64,000 nucleotides of DNA from Fulvia fulva (lineage: Eukaryota; Ascomycota; Dothideomycetes; Mycosphaerellales; Mycosphaerellaceae): contig NC_063013.1 of NCBI RefSeq assembly GCF_020509005.1, positions 3,162,001 to 3,226,000 of the forward strand. Reading direction: 5' to 3'. The position numbers and the translations under genes were made by a program. Shown here piece after piece: positions 20,601-31,500 of this stretch. Every line of letters starts with the position of its first letter. The first letter of the stretch is position 1. The notes below the pieces were generated by a model. That model was given only the letters and a program-made list of their open reading frames with translations, had not been told where the DNA came from and did not search any database.

Positions 20601-22240
20601 CAGCAACTGTAGAAGCCATTGCATACAAGCAAGAGGTCCCAATTCCAAAATCCTACAAGGATGCTGTGAATGACAAGAAATGGGGACATCTTTGGAAGGA
20701 AGCAATCCAAAAGGAACTAGATGCTCTACAGAGTAACAACACCTGGGAAAATTCTGTTCCACCAAAAGGAGCAAATCTGGTTACATCAAGATGGGTCTTT
20801 GATATTAAGAGAAGCATTAGTGGAGCTATTGAAAAGTTCAAGGCTAGACTAGTTGCAAGGGGCTTCTCACAGAAGTTTGGTGTTGACTTTATGGAGACAT
20901 TTGCACCTACAGTAAGACAGGACACCCTTAGGGTGTTTATGGCTATTGTGTGTAAGAAGGATCTTCATCTTCACCAAGTGGATGTGAACAATGCATTCAC
21001 AGAAAGCACCCTCCATGAAGACATCTTCATGTTACCACCACCAGGAGTTGAGCTTCCACCAAACATGGTGTTCAAAATCCTCAAAAGCTTGTATGGACTT
21101 AAGCAAGCAGCTAGAGATTGGAATCAACTCTGTGTGTCAAAGCTCAGAGAGATTGGATTCACACAGTCAGAAGTGGATCCATGCCTACTTATCCATAAGA
21201 AGAGGGAGATCATAATCCTTTTACATGTGGATGACATTCCAATTGCTGCACCAAAGTTGACAGATGTTCTCTGGTTCAAAAGAGAACTTGGCAAGATCTT
21301 CAAGATCAAAGATCTAGGTGAACCTGAAAAGATCCTTGGCATGAGAGTCACAAGGGACAGGAAGAGAGGAATCCTGAAACTTGACCAAGGACACTTTGTT
21401 AGGGACAGCCTAGCCAAGATGGGAATGAACCATGAGAAGGCAGCACCTACACACTCACCCATGGACAGCTATGAGGCCCTCAAACCTTCAAGCCACATGG
21501 ATGAGAGGTGTGACAAGGCAGAGTACCAGAGTATTAATGGTACTTGGATGTGGCCAGCAACAATCACAAGGCCAGACATTGCTTTTGCCCTAGGAAGGAT
21601 GAGCTCATTTGTGAGTGACCCATCCACCTACCACATGAAGGCTTTGAAGAAGATCACTAGGTACCTAAGATCATACCCTGATCTAGGACTTCAGTTCTCA
21701 AAGTCTGGAAAAGGACACCTTATTGGATACTGTGATTCTGATTATGCAATGGACAAAGCAGACAGAGTCTCAATCCTTGGGTATGTCTTCTTCCTCTGTG
21801 GGGCACCAGTTTCTTGGATGAGCAAGAAGCAAAAGTCTGTAGCAACATCCACAATGGAGGCTGAATACATGGCTATGAATGCATGTGCGAAGCAGTCCCA
21901 ATTCCTAGCTTCACTGCTGAGGGAAATGGATTGTCCAGAGTTAGTGGGAGACTGTTCCCATCAACCAAGAATCACTGGAAACCAGGAGACTGTATCAAAT
22001 TTGAGACCAGTCCAATTAAGAGGTGACAATCAAGCTGCCCTCACCCTAGTGAAAGATGCACATGTTCATGACAAGTCGAAGCACATTGACATTGCCTATA
22101 ACGCTGTTAGGAAACTTTGGTGGAGGAGGCTTATTGCTGTTGAGTACACCCCAACCTCTGAGATGGTTGCAGACGGGTTTACAAAACCAAAGACTGGTCC
22201 ACACTTCCAGAGGTTTGTAAGCCAGCTGAACCTGTCATAA
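17609..22240 (+). CDS. Copia-1 Gag-Pol polyprotein
   Basis: One uninterrupted 1543-residue polyprotein. I chose ATG 17609 (MDSYQEKTEEKGG); the frame is open a little further upstream but only from a TTG. Domains in order: Gag (about 1-260) with a short zinc knuckle C241-x2-C244-x3-H248-x4-C253; aspartic protease at LLDSCASSHMT (D376; DSC where DSG/DTG is usual); integrase zinc domain H521, H526, C555, C558; integrase core D584, D646, E681 (NGPVERS). A Pro-rich linker follows (about 820-960), then reverse transcriptase (WVFDIKR to YGLKQAARDW) with catalytic HVDD at 1206-1209 where YVDD is usual, and RNase H with D1376 and later MEAEY and GDNQAA. All parts needed for copying and integration are present, but activity is unproven given the HVDD and DSC variants. 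Confidence 0.96.
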   Translation: MDSYQEKTEEKGGKIPILGRDNWKRWFNLQRYKMESQSAFFAIDDLMEVSFDNIKGKTLKLQEEATTKEILNTLTWTRHNAVCNFSILSRITEEDEFELEGSCESGRAAEKWVYLWNKYSQVLPTHAHELTKQFVTFEMSEEFTIRSVWTHLVSLGKRIADVDPEGQHYRKADVRMTQLLSSLPPDYHVARDTIMAQPKMDHERTLKILEAQEARLDPSKAEYGMAATWVKPSGLARPLSCLLCEKDHLIKDCPSLPEARKVLRSHSQPPSSQNTTHVKKKRTPPPTSRRTPREKSSMEELKKMVKKLSSDMLSLQKNQAQSYTSKAKKTGKGFSAQESPCSSSPETMSDDDEYDEVAHSTAEVQGKFPSSEWLLDSCASSHMTDQSCLFRSMTPLTRKKWIKVGGGFLLATHIGNAEMSGRAGRKVVLEDVLLVPKLGVNLVSWNQFSKQFGVQPPSFSLVSPSSETVVQTKLLGGVPFIDEISPLLQERAHYSSCAPPMENAFVTAQSETDLKQWELWHRRFAHFGKNLLQNLHKVTDLKEPIPIPKDGFHQCRVCSIAKMKKYKGKVTERRPERLALVSIDICGPLPISRLGFKYWLEIVDNFSRKKWTFPLRKREDAPVALQNWKIKAERKSSAQLKAVRLDNAKELIALVKQWEKDLGIGLEPTEAYNSLQNGPVERSIQTSEDSIRAMLEEAKMPVEFWPEALEAQTYMRNKLPNGPDYDGFKVSPDEAFDGIKPTINHLKVWGCKAVVYIDTRSQPQWARSDKLMNRGKEAVFIRYVENTAKAWLFWEPDMRAVKQHTHADFFEDQPGGDMGLNVPTLNLPSSAPARKPLGRPRKNVSLGQSTYHSGVHQSPPEIDQPIESPKVAQPRKLFVQLPQPPENVGEFQKIDQPIERSSLDPQEIDVTRSQVTVPKSSLGKRKADYDVEGYDMKQKAPRSMVPKPELTTEVGEAMDLSENLAAFHQAFFAAMQSVDSSIPWDSEFLEEVEEMAFAATVEAIAYKQEVPIPKSYKDAVNDKKWGHLWKEAIQKELDALQSNNTWENSVPPKGANLVTSRWVFDIKRSISGAIEKFKARLVARGFSQKFGVDFMETFAPTVRQDTLRVFMAIVCKKDLHLHQVDVNNAFTESTLHEDIFMLPPPGVELPPNMVFKILKSLYGLKQAARDWNQLCVSKLREIGFTQSEVDPCLLIHKKREIIILLHVDDIPIAAPKLTDVLWFKRELGKIFKIKDLGEPEKILGMRVTRDRKRGILKLDQGHFVRDSLAKMGMNHEKAAPTHSPMDSYEALKPSSHMDERCDKAEYQSINGTWMWPATITRPDIAFALGRMSSFVSDPSTYHMKALKKITRYLRSYPDLGLQFSKSGKGHLIGYCDSDYAMDKADRVSILGYVFFLCGAPVSWMSKKQKSVATSTMEAEYMAMNACAKQSQFLASLLREMDCPELVGDCSHQPRITGNQETVSNLRPVQLRGDNQAALTLVKDAHVHDKSKHIDIAYNAVRKLWWRRLIAVEYTPTSEMVADGFTKPKTGPHFQRFVSQLNLS

Positions 22241-22296
22241 AAAGGTCCAAGTACTATTGACAGGAAGTGAGCAGACTGTAACCTCCCATACGAGAT

Positions 22297-22305
22297 GAGT
22301 GGGAG
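22297..22305 (+). other. Copia-1 polypurine tract
   Basis: GAGTGGGAG abuts the 3' LTR and would prime plus-strand synthesis. Copia-2 has the same TGAGTGGGAG at 45933-45942 in the same position. Confidence 0.8.
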
Positions 22306-22540
22306 TGTTAAGATGTAGCATCTCAAAGGGAGTCAACAATCAGGAAGTGATCTGGCAGCCTGAGGCATCCACAATGACTCAGCTTGTAGGGAGATACCTT
22401 CTCTCCCCTTTAGCTTAGATAGACATCTAACACAATCAACATATTGGTTCCTGATATATTGCTGCATGCTCGTGCTATTAGTCAGTTAAAGATTGATCTC
22501 TTACTCTACTCCGCTACTATCCACCCGTACCTATTCAACA
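22306..22540 (+). repeat. Copia-1 3' LTR
   Basis: 235 bases, same ends as the 5' LTR. In six of the seven positions that differ, this copy carries the A or T form. Four of these lie in its last 40 bases and create TA (for example GCTGCCA becomes GCTACTA). The distribution suggests limited RIP entering from the right-hand flank. Confidence 0.96.
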
Positions 22541-22545
22541 AAAAC

Positions 22546-25500
22546 GTTAAAAAGATCGGTCTCTCTAGTATACTAGACGATTTTATAATAGTACCTAGCC
22601 CTTAGGTAGTTACCGAGCTTAGGACTAGTAAAGGTTAGACTCGAGCCCTACTTAACGAGGGATCTAAAGTCAACATTATTAGCCCGAGGATAGTATATAA
22701 GTTTAGCTTGCCTATTATACCTAGCGCCTACTTGTCCTTTCGAGGAGTAGGTAGAAGAGCGAAGTTTAAGGGGGTAATTTCAAAGCTTAACACTTAGGTG
22801 TTTAGTATATACTACTAGATCGATGTATTTGTCTCCGCTAATCTGGATTCGCCTACGATCCTTAGCCGCCCCTAGTATAGAAAGGTACGACTAATAGGCC
22901 GTAACTACGACGATAGATTATAGGAGGGAACAATCGCTAGTAGGAAAGGTAAAAGTATAATTTTCACGGCTATTATAGGTACTAATAAGTACAAAACTCT
23001 TTAAGAACTTCTATAGTCCTCGAAAAATACGAACGCGGGTTAATATACGGTAGTTAACCCGCTATAAGCATTAGAACTCCGGTTTTAAAACAAGTCCGCT
23101 TTTCGAGTCTAGTCGGGGAGACCTTAGTAAATATATTAGCGGCGGAGTATTCTAATAATACGGCGTATCGACATCGATAAGAAGGCATAACGAAGCTAAA
23201 ACCTAAGCCTATAGACACGACTATCTTCGACTACTTTAAGAACTACCGCGGCCCCTTATTATAACAAAGAGAAAATGTCCTCGAACTTAGCCTATATTCG
23301 AAGAAATTGCTAGGACTACTCGGGAGCCGCTAATACTTAAGCGCTAAGGTGACTACTAACGCTCTAGGAGAGTAGGTCATTATAAATATATACTCTATAT
23401 AGGGCGACTAGTGTACGGAGATCCTGAAATAGGGCTAGATTAATAGGTAGGCTTAGAAACGAGACGTAGGGTTATATAGACCCGGTATTAGGATGCCGTA
23501 TATATTTACTATATATAAGCGTAAAGCTAATAAGAAAAGACCTATTATCGCGAGCGTTTACGAGAGGCCTTAGTCGAAAGTAGATAGTGATATAGATTAG
23601 AACCGGAAGGCCTTTTACTAGGAATCTCCAATGCTAGTAGGGCAAGGCCCGTTCGATAGGAGGTATCTTATTAAAAAGTTCTCTAGTATCGAGCGCGGCT
23701 CGAGGATTATACCTAAAAGGCTCGCTAGTATTAAGGTTAGTATCGCTCTCTCGGCTAAGGAAAGACAAATATTTAATAAAATGCTCTTTGACCGAGAAGG
23801 TGTCCTAGCGTAGGATTTTAGCTATATACGGTAGATTAGATATAATGTTATGCCTCCTTAGAAGATTATAACGATTACGTATAAACCGTAGTAGACGCGG
23901 AACATTCGGTTATACCTAAGCTTACGAGCGATTATAGAACAGATAATCCGCGCTAGAATTAAGAATAGAATTCTTAAGTATAGTTAAGGTGCTTATACGA
24001 ATGCTTAGTTCTTAGTAGCGAAGAAGGTCGAGCCAAACAGCAAAGCTATACTATATAGGTTGATCAACTCCGCTATACTCTTAAACGAGGTAATAATAAG
24101 GGATACGAACATTCCCCTAGATATAGACGGGTTCTCGGAGGACTTTACTAGGTATAGAGTAGCCTCTTTAGTAGACTTGTTTTTAGGGTACGACTAGATT
24201 ACGCTTAATAAAAGCAGCCGAGACTTAACGGCCTTTATAACGCCTCTTAGGCTTATACGGTATATAACGTTACTATAGGGTACGACGAACTTAGTTACTT
24301 AGTTCGTACGGGTAGTAACTAAGGTGTTAATAGACTATATTTCTTACCGAGCAAAACTATTTCTTGACGATATCGGCGTAAAAGGTCCTACTAAGGACTA
24401 TAGTAACGCTAAGGTAGAGCCTAGCCTTCGACGACAGGTCGTAGAATATATTATGTACCTTGATCTTATTCTTACGGACCTAGAGAGGCCGGAGTAGTAG
24501 TTGTAGAGGAGAAGACGTAGTGGCTTTATAAGACCCTAAAGATCGTAGGCTATATTACTAGCCCGAGCGGCCGCTATCTAGATCCTAAGGTAGTAGCCAA
24601 GATCTTGAACTAGCTAACCCTAAAGTACGTAAAGGACGTTCGAGTTTATATTAGGATTTATGTTTACTTCCGGATTTAGGTCCCCTAGTTCGTAATCGTC
24701 GCTCGGCTAATATATAAGCTTTTAAGGAAGGACGTCGAGTTTGTCTAGACTAAGAATAAGTAGTTCTCGAAAGAGAACCTAGTAAGATTCTTAGTAATAG
24801 CACTAGCGTTAGTAACTATCTCCTACGCCCTAGGAGCTAGTAGGATCTTCGTTTCTATTAATACGAGTAGTATTAGGTAGGGTTGTATAATATCGTAGGA
24901 GTTACTAGATAATACTCGACGAAGACACCCGGTAAGGTATAAGAGCGGCACCTAGAGCGTAAACGAGGCTAAGTACGATATAGGAAAGCGGGAGTGCCTC
25001 GGAGTGCTAAAGGGCCTTAAGAAGGTGTAGCGCTACCTCGTAGGAGTAGACTTTATCCTCGAAGTTAATACTAAAACGCTAGTATAGTAGTTAAATCGGC
25101 TAGTATCCGACATTCTAAACTCTATAATAGTAAGGTAGGTTACTTAGATCCGGCTATTTACCTTTGAAGTAAGGCATGTCGATAGGAAGAAGTACTCCGG
25201 ACCGGATGTACTGTCTCGTAAACTACCTATAGCTAAGGAGCTTACGGAACCTAACGATAATATTAATAAGATAATTGACGACAAATTCTTCCGTTACGCC
25301 GAGCTAGTTAATACTTTCCCCGTTATTCTAGAGCGTAAACGACTCCTCGAACCCTAGTATAGTAACAATTCCGAGCTTATAGCTTATATTCTAGTATATT
25401 GAACACGACCGGAAGGGGTTACCCGGGCTAAGTATCGAAACCTCGTTAAGAAGAGTCCTCGGTACTACTTAAGAGACAAGCTCTTGTTTTATTAGCGGCG

Positions 25501-26875
25501 AAGGGGTATACTAATGTAGCTAGTAGTAGACGGTAATAATGCTTAGAAAGAGATCGTAATATACTATTATAAAAAGTATAGTTACCGGAGTATAGAGCTA
25601 GTATATAATCTTATTACTAGCCGGTATTACTAGGAGGGCTACTTCTCCGACGTATCGAATTAGATAAGGACTTATACTCCTTATAACTTTCGCGAAGGTA
25701 ACTAGAGAGTAGGAGAAATGCACTTATCGACTTAGTAGGTTATAGGAGAGAGGTAGTACTACGATCCCGTCTACGTATATAGAAACGGGTACTTACTTAT
25801 CGCCCGAGAAGCTCTAAGTAGGTAGATTAAGGCGAAGGTCGTACGGAAGCCTCTAAATTTGCGGGCGATTACTAAGTTCCTATACGAGATAGTATTTAGC
25901 CGGTATAGATACTACTATAAGATTGTGCTTAATAACGCTAGTATTAACGAAGGGGAGGTAGAGAGGATGCTTATTAGTATAGGCATTAAGTATATCCGGA
26001 TCTTACCTACTATCCGTAGTTAAATATAACTATAGAAGTAGGATATCGACCTATTCTAGCTATATTAGCTAAGCTTACTAAGAACACCTATAAGGGCTAG
26101 GAACAATAGATTACTACGGTACTTTAGGCTAATACTACTACGGTATCTAGAATTACGGGTATAACGCCGGCGGAGGTTCTATATAGCTATCGTACTATTC
26201 TCCTAATCGAGGTAGAATACCCGATATAGGCGAACTATAAATAGGGATCTATTAGATTAACGGAGGAGCTATTAGCTATTCGGGCGCGTTAGTTATAGGT
26301 ACGGGACATAAGTCTTTAGGAGTTATAGTTACGAAGAGCAAGGCTTCGTACCTTAAGTAAGGAATACTTCGATACTAAACGTAGTATTAACTTCTAGGGG
26401 TTCTAGGTCGGAGATCTTATAGTTAAGTTCGACAAGCCGTATAAGGATAACCTATCTAGAAAGATTAGGTACCGCTAGCTTAGGCCGTATCGTATAGCTA
26501 AGGTGTACTCGGGGTTTAGTATATACGTCCTCGAAGAGCTTAATAGTACGAGGTTAAAGGGTATATAAGCCCGAGAGAACCTGAAGCTAATCCTATAGTT
26601 AAGACCGGACCCGGAGCTTAATCTTCCTAAAGCTAAAGACATTATAGCGCTAGAGAATAGGGTTAATATTACGAATGTTAAAAAAGGCGATCTTCCGAAT
26701 AAGAACAGACCTACTACGTCCGAATCTAACGATAAAGAGGATGACGATATACTTCTAATAGGCATTAATAGAGCTACTATACTTCCGGAACTAGAATCTA
26801 AGCCGACGAGACTATAGGTACGGCCTTATAACCTTACTACGGAGGAGATAGCCAAATTTATTAGGATTTAGGTCA
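22546..26875 (+). pseudogene. Gypsy-A pol: protease, reverse transcriptase, RNase H, integrase
   Basis: This is the second half of gypsy-A, resuming after copia-1. Protease-like sequence TRALLNEGSKVNIISP lies at 22639-22686; an Asp is expected where Asn is found. The reverse transcriptase runs from FLVAKKVEPNSKA (24009) through IRDTNIPLDIDGFSEDF (24096) to the catalytic FLDDIGVKGP at 24360-24389. Integrase sequence at about 25780-26010 includes GYLLIAREAL and VLNNASINEGEVE, where the catalytic Asp appears as Asn. The three domains lie in different frames, so at least two indels or frame changes occurred besides the numerous TAG/TAA stops. FLDD with VKGP is typical of a fungal gypsy lineage. 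No chromodomain was seen at its C terminus. Confidence 0.82.
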
Positions 26876-26884
26876 AAGGAGGGA

Positions 26885-27245
26885 TAGGACTCTATTATTT
26901 CTTTTTCCTTAGGCGTAAGGAGTTCACTTAGTAGTTTTGGTTTCTGACCTTAGTTTAACTAGGTTCTAGTTCTAGTATCTAGTTTCTAGCGTACTTGACT
27001 AATTTCTAGGCTATATCCTTCATTTAAGAGTAGGCTTACTACAAAGACTAGACTTTGACTTAGTCTCCTTAGCCCCTTATAGAATGAAGTTACGCTTCCC
27101 TAATATCTCTAGACTAACTACTTAACTAGACGCCGGATCCGCCTTCCTTACGTTAACTTATAGGTATAGTTTCTTGGTTTATATTAGCGTAGCGGAGGTG
27201 AAACTAGGGACAGTTTCGTAATAGGGGAGGATATATTAACGAGCT
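26885..27245 (+). repeat. Probable gypsy-A 3' LTR, left part
   Basis: After the pol C terminus there is a purine run (AAAGGAGGGA, about 26875-26884), then non-coding sequence that LINE-A#2 interrupts at 27245. The rest would be 32194 to about 32285. The matching 5' LTR is not in the window, so start, end and the LTR label are inferred from position only. Confidence 0.45.
27232..27245. repeat. Target-site duplication of LINE-A#2 (second copy 32180-32193)
   Basis: TATATTAACGAGCT is found at 27232-27245 and 32180-32193, flanking LINE-A#2 exactly. The left few bases of the second copy overlap the CTAT tail, so the unambiguous part is TATTAACGAGCT. Confidence 0.88.
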
Positions 27246-27289
27246 TATAAGCTAGACCTATTTAATAGGTTAGATATATTTCACGGGAA

Positions 27290-28582
27290 ATGGCGACGAC
27301 GACGGCAGTAGACGACCGAGAGCAAGGGGGAGACGAGTGGAAAACGCTCTATAAGAAGGCGGAAGAGATAGTAGCGGCAGAAGAAGGGAGGTTTCCGGAG
27401 AGAGTACTGAAAGGAGTAATAAGCGAACTGCTCGGGGGACTGAAGGCGCTTAAACGACAAACAAGCACTACGATCAACATGGCAATCGAGGCAGCAACAC
27501 GAAACGCAAGAAACAACCCTTAAAGAGACCCGAGACAGACCTAGGGCCTAACGACCTAGGCAACAATCGCGAGCCAACCCACCCCCCCTTAAAGTATAGT
27601 ACTACGAGTCTATATTACGGACTAGAAAGAGAAGGAAGAGATAGGAAAGATGACCGGGAGGGAGATAGTCGAGAAGATCGGAGTAAAGGGAATAGTAGGG
27701 GCAAGGGCAGATAATAAAGGGGTCAAGCTGTTTATAGTATACGTATAGGATAAGAAGGCCCTCGAAATAAACAAGGAGTAGACACTAAAGATCGGGAGCA
27801 TAGCGAAAGTCTCCTATTAACAGTACATAGTAATTACGTATAGGGTCCTACGAACCTTTGACATATAAAGGGATACACCAAACCTCTAGAGGCAAAACTA
27901 GGTAACAGCACTAGGACTATAGATCACAAAGACAGCGTAGGTTAAGAAGAAGATAGAGGAGGGCAAGAGGGCCTCCTCGCTAATCTTATAGGTTGTAATA
28001 CTAGAGCAAGCGAACAAGGTCTTAGACCAAGGGTTGTACTAGGACTTTAAGAGGCTAGATGTAGAAATCTATTAGAGTAACTATAGAATCCTTCAATGTT
28101 TTAACTATTAACAGTACGGACATATTGCCCTAAAGTGTAGCAAAGCTATACTAGTCTGCTTATACTGTGCTAGTGATTACGCGACCTAAGAGTACTAAAA
28201 ACGGAAGGAGGACACAAGATACGTAGTATATAGGAGAAAACACCCGGTATAGTCAAACTAATGCCTAGTTAGACTATTAGCCTAGTAGAGAGCGCGGGAA
28301 GTAAGGGTAATAATACTAACTAGGTTCCTAGTAGGTGAACAGAAACAACTAGAGAGAACCACCCACCCGAATAAGAGACCCCGGCTATAAGAGGAGCCAC
28401 AAATAGTGCTAGCAATAGGGAGACTAACGTTCTTGTACAAGGTAGCGTAGAGCAATAGACAAATGAGAATCAACCAAATGATAGGGAGCCAACCCCAAAG
28501 GGAAGAACAGGAGGAGGGACGGGAAAACTAATAGCAAGACCAATAGTAAGACTAAACGGACCTAGACACAAACATGTCCTAA
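27290..28582 (+). pseudogene. LINE-A#2 ORF1: Gag-like zinc-knuckle protein
   Basis: ORF1 of 431 codons including the stop, with ATG at 27290. The first 77 codons are intact (MATTTAVDDREQGGDEWKTL onward; basic, Ala/Glu-rich, probably helical). In-frame TAA/TAG codons follow. The zinc-knuckle region is at 28094-28180: CFNY-stop-QYGHIALKCSK, then CLYCASDY, i.e. CX2CX4HX4C with the second Cys as Tyr and a Gln as stop. The stop TAA at 28580-28582 shares its last A with the ORF2 ATG. The product would bind element RNA in a LINE ribonucleoprotein. The length is identical to LINE-A#1 ORF1. Confidence 0.87.
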
Positions 28583-31500
28583 TGCCTCACACTAATAGAC
28601 TATTAATCATTCAGTATAATGTGAACAGAAGCAAAGACAAGGTCTAAAGGAGCTTTCTACAAGCCTTAGACCCGGAGGAACACCACATTATAGCAATATA
28701 GGAACTATAGATCAACTTATACTCTAGGATTCTATTAACTATACGAGACCCGAGATACTACGTAGTAATAAACAGAACCGAGGGAGTCCTACGAACTTGT
28801 ATCTATGTTAGTAAGAAGGTACTAGTAGAGGACTAGTAGGCCTAGCCGAGAACCGATAGGGATATCACTATAGTGCAGCTCAAAATAACTTAAGGCCAAG
28901 TCCTAATCTATAGCGTATACAACCCACCTCTAGAGTCCAGAAGCAGTACATAACTACACACGCTAGGAAGGCTCCCGGAAGCAATAGACTAACAAAACCA
29001 CAACATCGTGATAGGAGATTTCAACCTCTACTACCTAAAGTAGGGATCGGACTTCACCCTAGTACACTACTTCTTAGTAGGGAGGCTTATTGGTCAGATA
29101 GAAACAGCCTAAATGGACTTGATCACGCTAAAGGGAACAGAAACTTGGGCTAGAAACAACAGTTCTAGCACGCTAGACCTATACTTTATGTCCTACGCCT
29201 TAATACGACGGGTAGAAAGCTATATAGTTAATGACCAACTAGAGTCCTCATCAGACCACTATCTAATCCAAACCGACATCCAACTTATAGTTAAGGAGGA
29301 GAGGGAACCTAAGAGGAGGCTCTGCTAGAAGTAGGCCGAGTGGACACTAGTATAGTAGCGGCTAGAAGGCGAACTAGAACAGGTGAACATTGACAACATA
29401 CACATAACGGAGGGGATTGACTAAGCAGTAGAGCAGCTGATAGAAGCTATATAAAGGGTAGCCCAGGCCTATATACCTAAGAAGAGATGGTCGCTATACT
29501 AGAAGCTATACTAGACACTAGAGTATATAGCCAAAGTCAAGGAGGCAAGGAGAGTAAGAAGGAGATAGGAGTAACGACGTACCTAAGTAAACTAGGAAGC
29601 CTATAACAACGCGTATAAAGCGAAGAAGGCGTAGATCAGAAGAGACAAGACGTAGGAGTAGAGGTCAACTATAGGGATGATCACAGAACACCCGAACCAA
29701 ATCTAGAGACTAGCAGAATGGGCTAGGAAACTAGACGAGGAACGAAACTCCCCGCCCTAGTTTCCCTTAATATAGGACTAAGACGGGGAAACGTAAACCA
29801 CTCCGATAGGGAAAGCGAAAGTATTCGTAGACCACTTCTTCGGGACTTAGGTAGAGGCAGACCTAAGTAACATCCTAGGAACACACATTCCTCCGCTAAG
29901 GGAGGCTAACTAGTAAGTGTCTACTATAGAGATCGGAAACATTATCAAGAAACTGAAGGGCAACAAAGCCCTAGGCCTAGATAAGATCCCTAACTATTAC
30001 CTAAAAGCTAGTAGTAGCCTTATTACTCTAGTGCTTACGCCAATCTTTACCTAGTATATAAAGTAGGGGTATTACCTAAAGGCCTTTAGGCAATCACTAA
30101 CTTACGTCCTAAGGAAACCCTAAAAGGAAGACTATACTAAGTTGAAGTCATATAGACCAATTGCGTTGCTAAACACACTAGGGAAGCTTCTAGAGAAGGT
30201 CGTGGCTATAAGGCTCACCGGAATAGTAGAAGAACACAACCTCCTCCCGGCAACGTAAATAGGGGGGAGACAAAAGAGATCTACCCTTATAGTAGTCGAA
30301 CTGATTATAGAGCAAATCAGACACATCTAGCACTATAGCAACAACAAGGTAGCCTCACTACTTTTACTAGATATATTAGGGGCTTTCGACAATATGTCCT
30401 ACGTAAGGCTCCTATACATCCTTAGAATAAAAAGTATCCTAGCCTAGATAGTACACTTTGTGTAGTCATTCCTTAAGGACAGAACAACCCAGATCCTCCT
30501 AGGGTCCTTTAAAGCCCCGTAGACCCCAATTACGAACACGGGCATCCTATAGGGCTCTATACTCTCCCCAATTCTGTTCCTCCTCTTTATAGCCGACCTG
30601 ACCCTACTCCTAGAAACAGTAAACACCTTAGTATCGGGGTTCGTAGATGACATAAATATCCTAGCGTAGTCGGGGTCTATAGAGGAAAACTGCGCACTCC
30701 TAGAGGAGAGACATAGACAATGCGAAAAGTGGGCAAGAGAGTATAGGGCAAAATTCGTACCGGACAAGTACCAACTTATCTATTTTAGTAAGGTAAAGAC
30801 AAAACACAACTTGGTAGTACTAGTAAAAATCCAGGGGTTCGAGACCTATCCTATAAGGGAACTTAGAGTCCTTAGGATATAGCTAGACCCGAAACTTAGC
30901 TAGGGACCATAAGTGAAGAAGGCGTAAGCGAGAGCGGACACTAATAGACAATCAATCGAGAGACTTACTACGTCAACCTAGGGGGCGACCTTCACAAAGG
31001 CCTAGACTATATACAAGGCCATTGTCAAGCCCGTAATGCTATATAGAGCAGCAATTTGGGCAGCGGAAAAACACATCCCGAAGAGAATTAAGGACCCCCT
31101 TAACAGAGCGTAGGCAGCCTGCCTAAAGAGAGTACTAGGGGCATATAAGTCAACCCCTTACAGGACAATAGAAATGGAATCAGGTACAGCCCCTATTAGG
31201 GAGTACCTCTAGGGCATAAGGTGTCAATACGTAGAGAAGACATTAGCATACCTAGCCTAGGAAACTATCTAAGCAGCTACTTAAAGGATAAGAACCTAGT
31301 AGGAGAGGAGGAGAAGACCTAACCGGCCACACATAATCCTACAGAAGGAAGTAGACCTAAAAACATCACAGGAAATCCTAGTAGCCCTTGAACAGAGAGA
31401 AGCTCTAAGGGAGCAAGCTAATATAGGGGACAAAGGGAAAAAGAAGCAAAGCTAAGCAGAAAGGATCGCAGGTCACCTATAGGAAACGCGTTAGAACCAA

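Larger units (their letters stand above)
16926..22540 (+). mobile_element. Copia-1, intact Ty1/copia-type LTR retrotransposon
   Basis: This complete 5615-base element consists of 5' LTR 16926-17160, primer site 17161-17172, leader to 17608, one gag-pol ORF 17609-22240, a polypurine tract ending at 22305 and 3' LTR 22306-22540. The element is rich in CA and TG and has an uninterrupted ORF, in strong contrast to the gypsy-A sequence on both sides. The LTRs differ at seven positions in 235, all transitions. It looks like the youngest or least mutated insertion in the window and is the reference for the mutated relic at 1900-14387. Confidence 0.97.
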
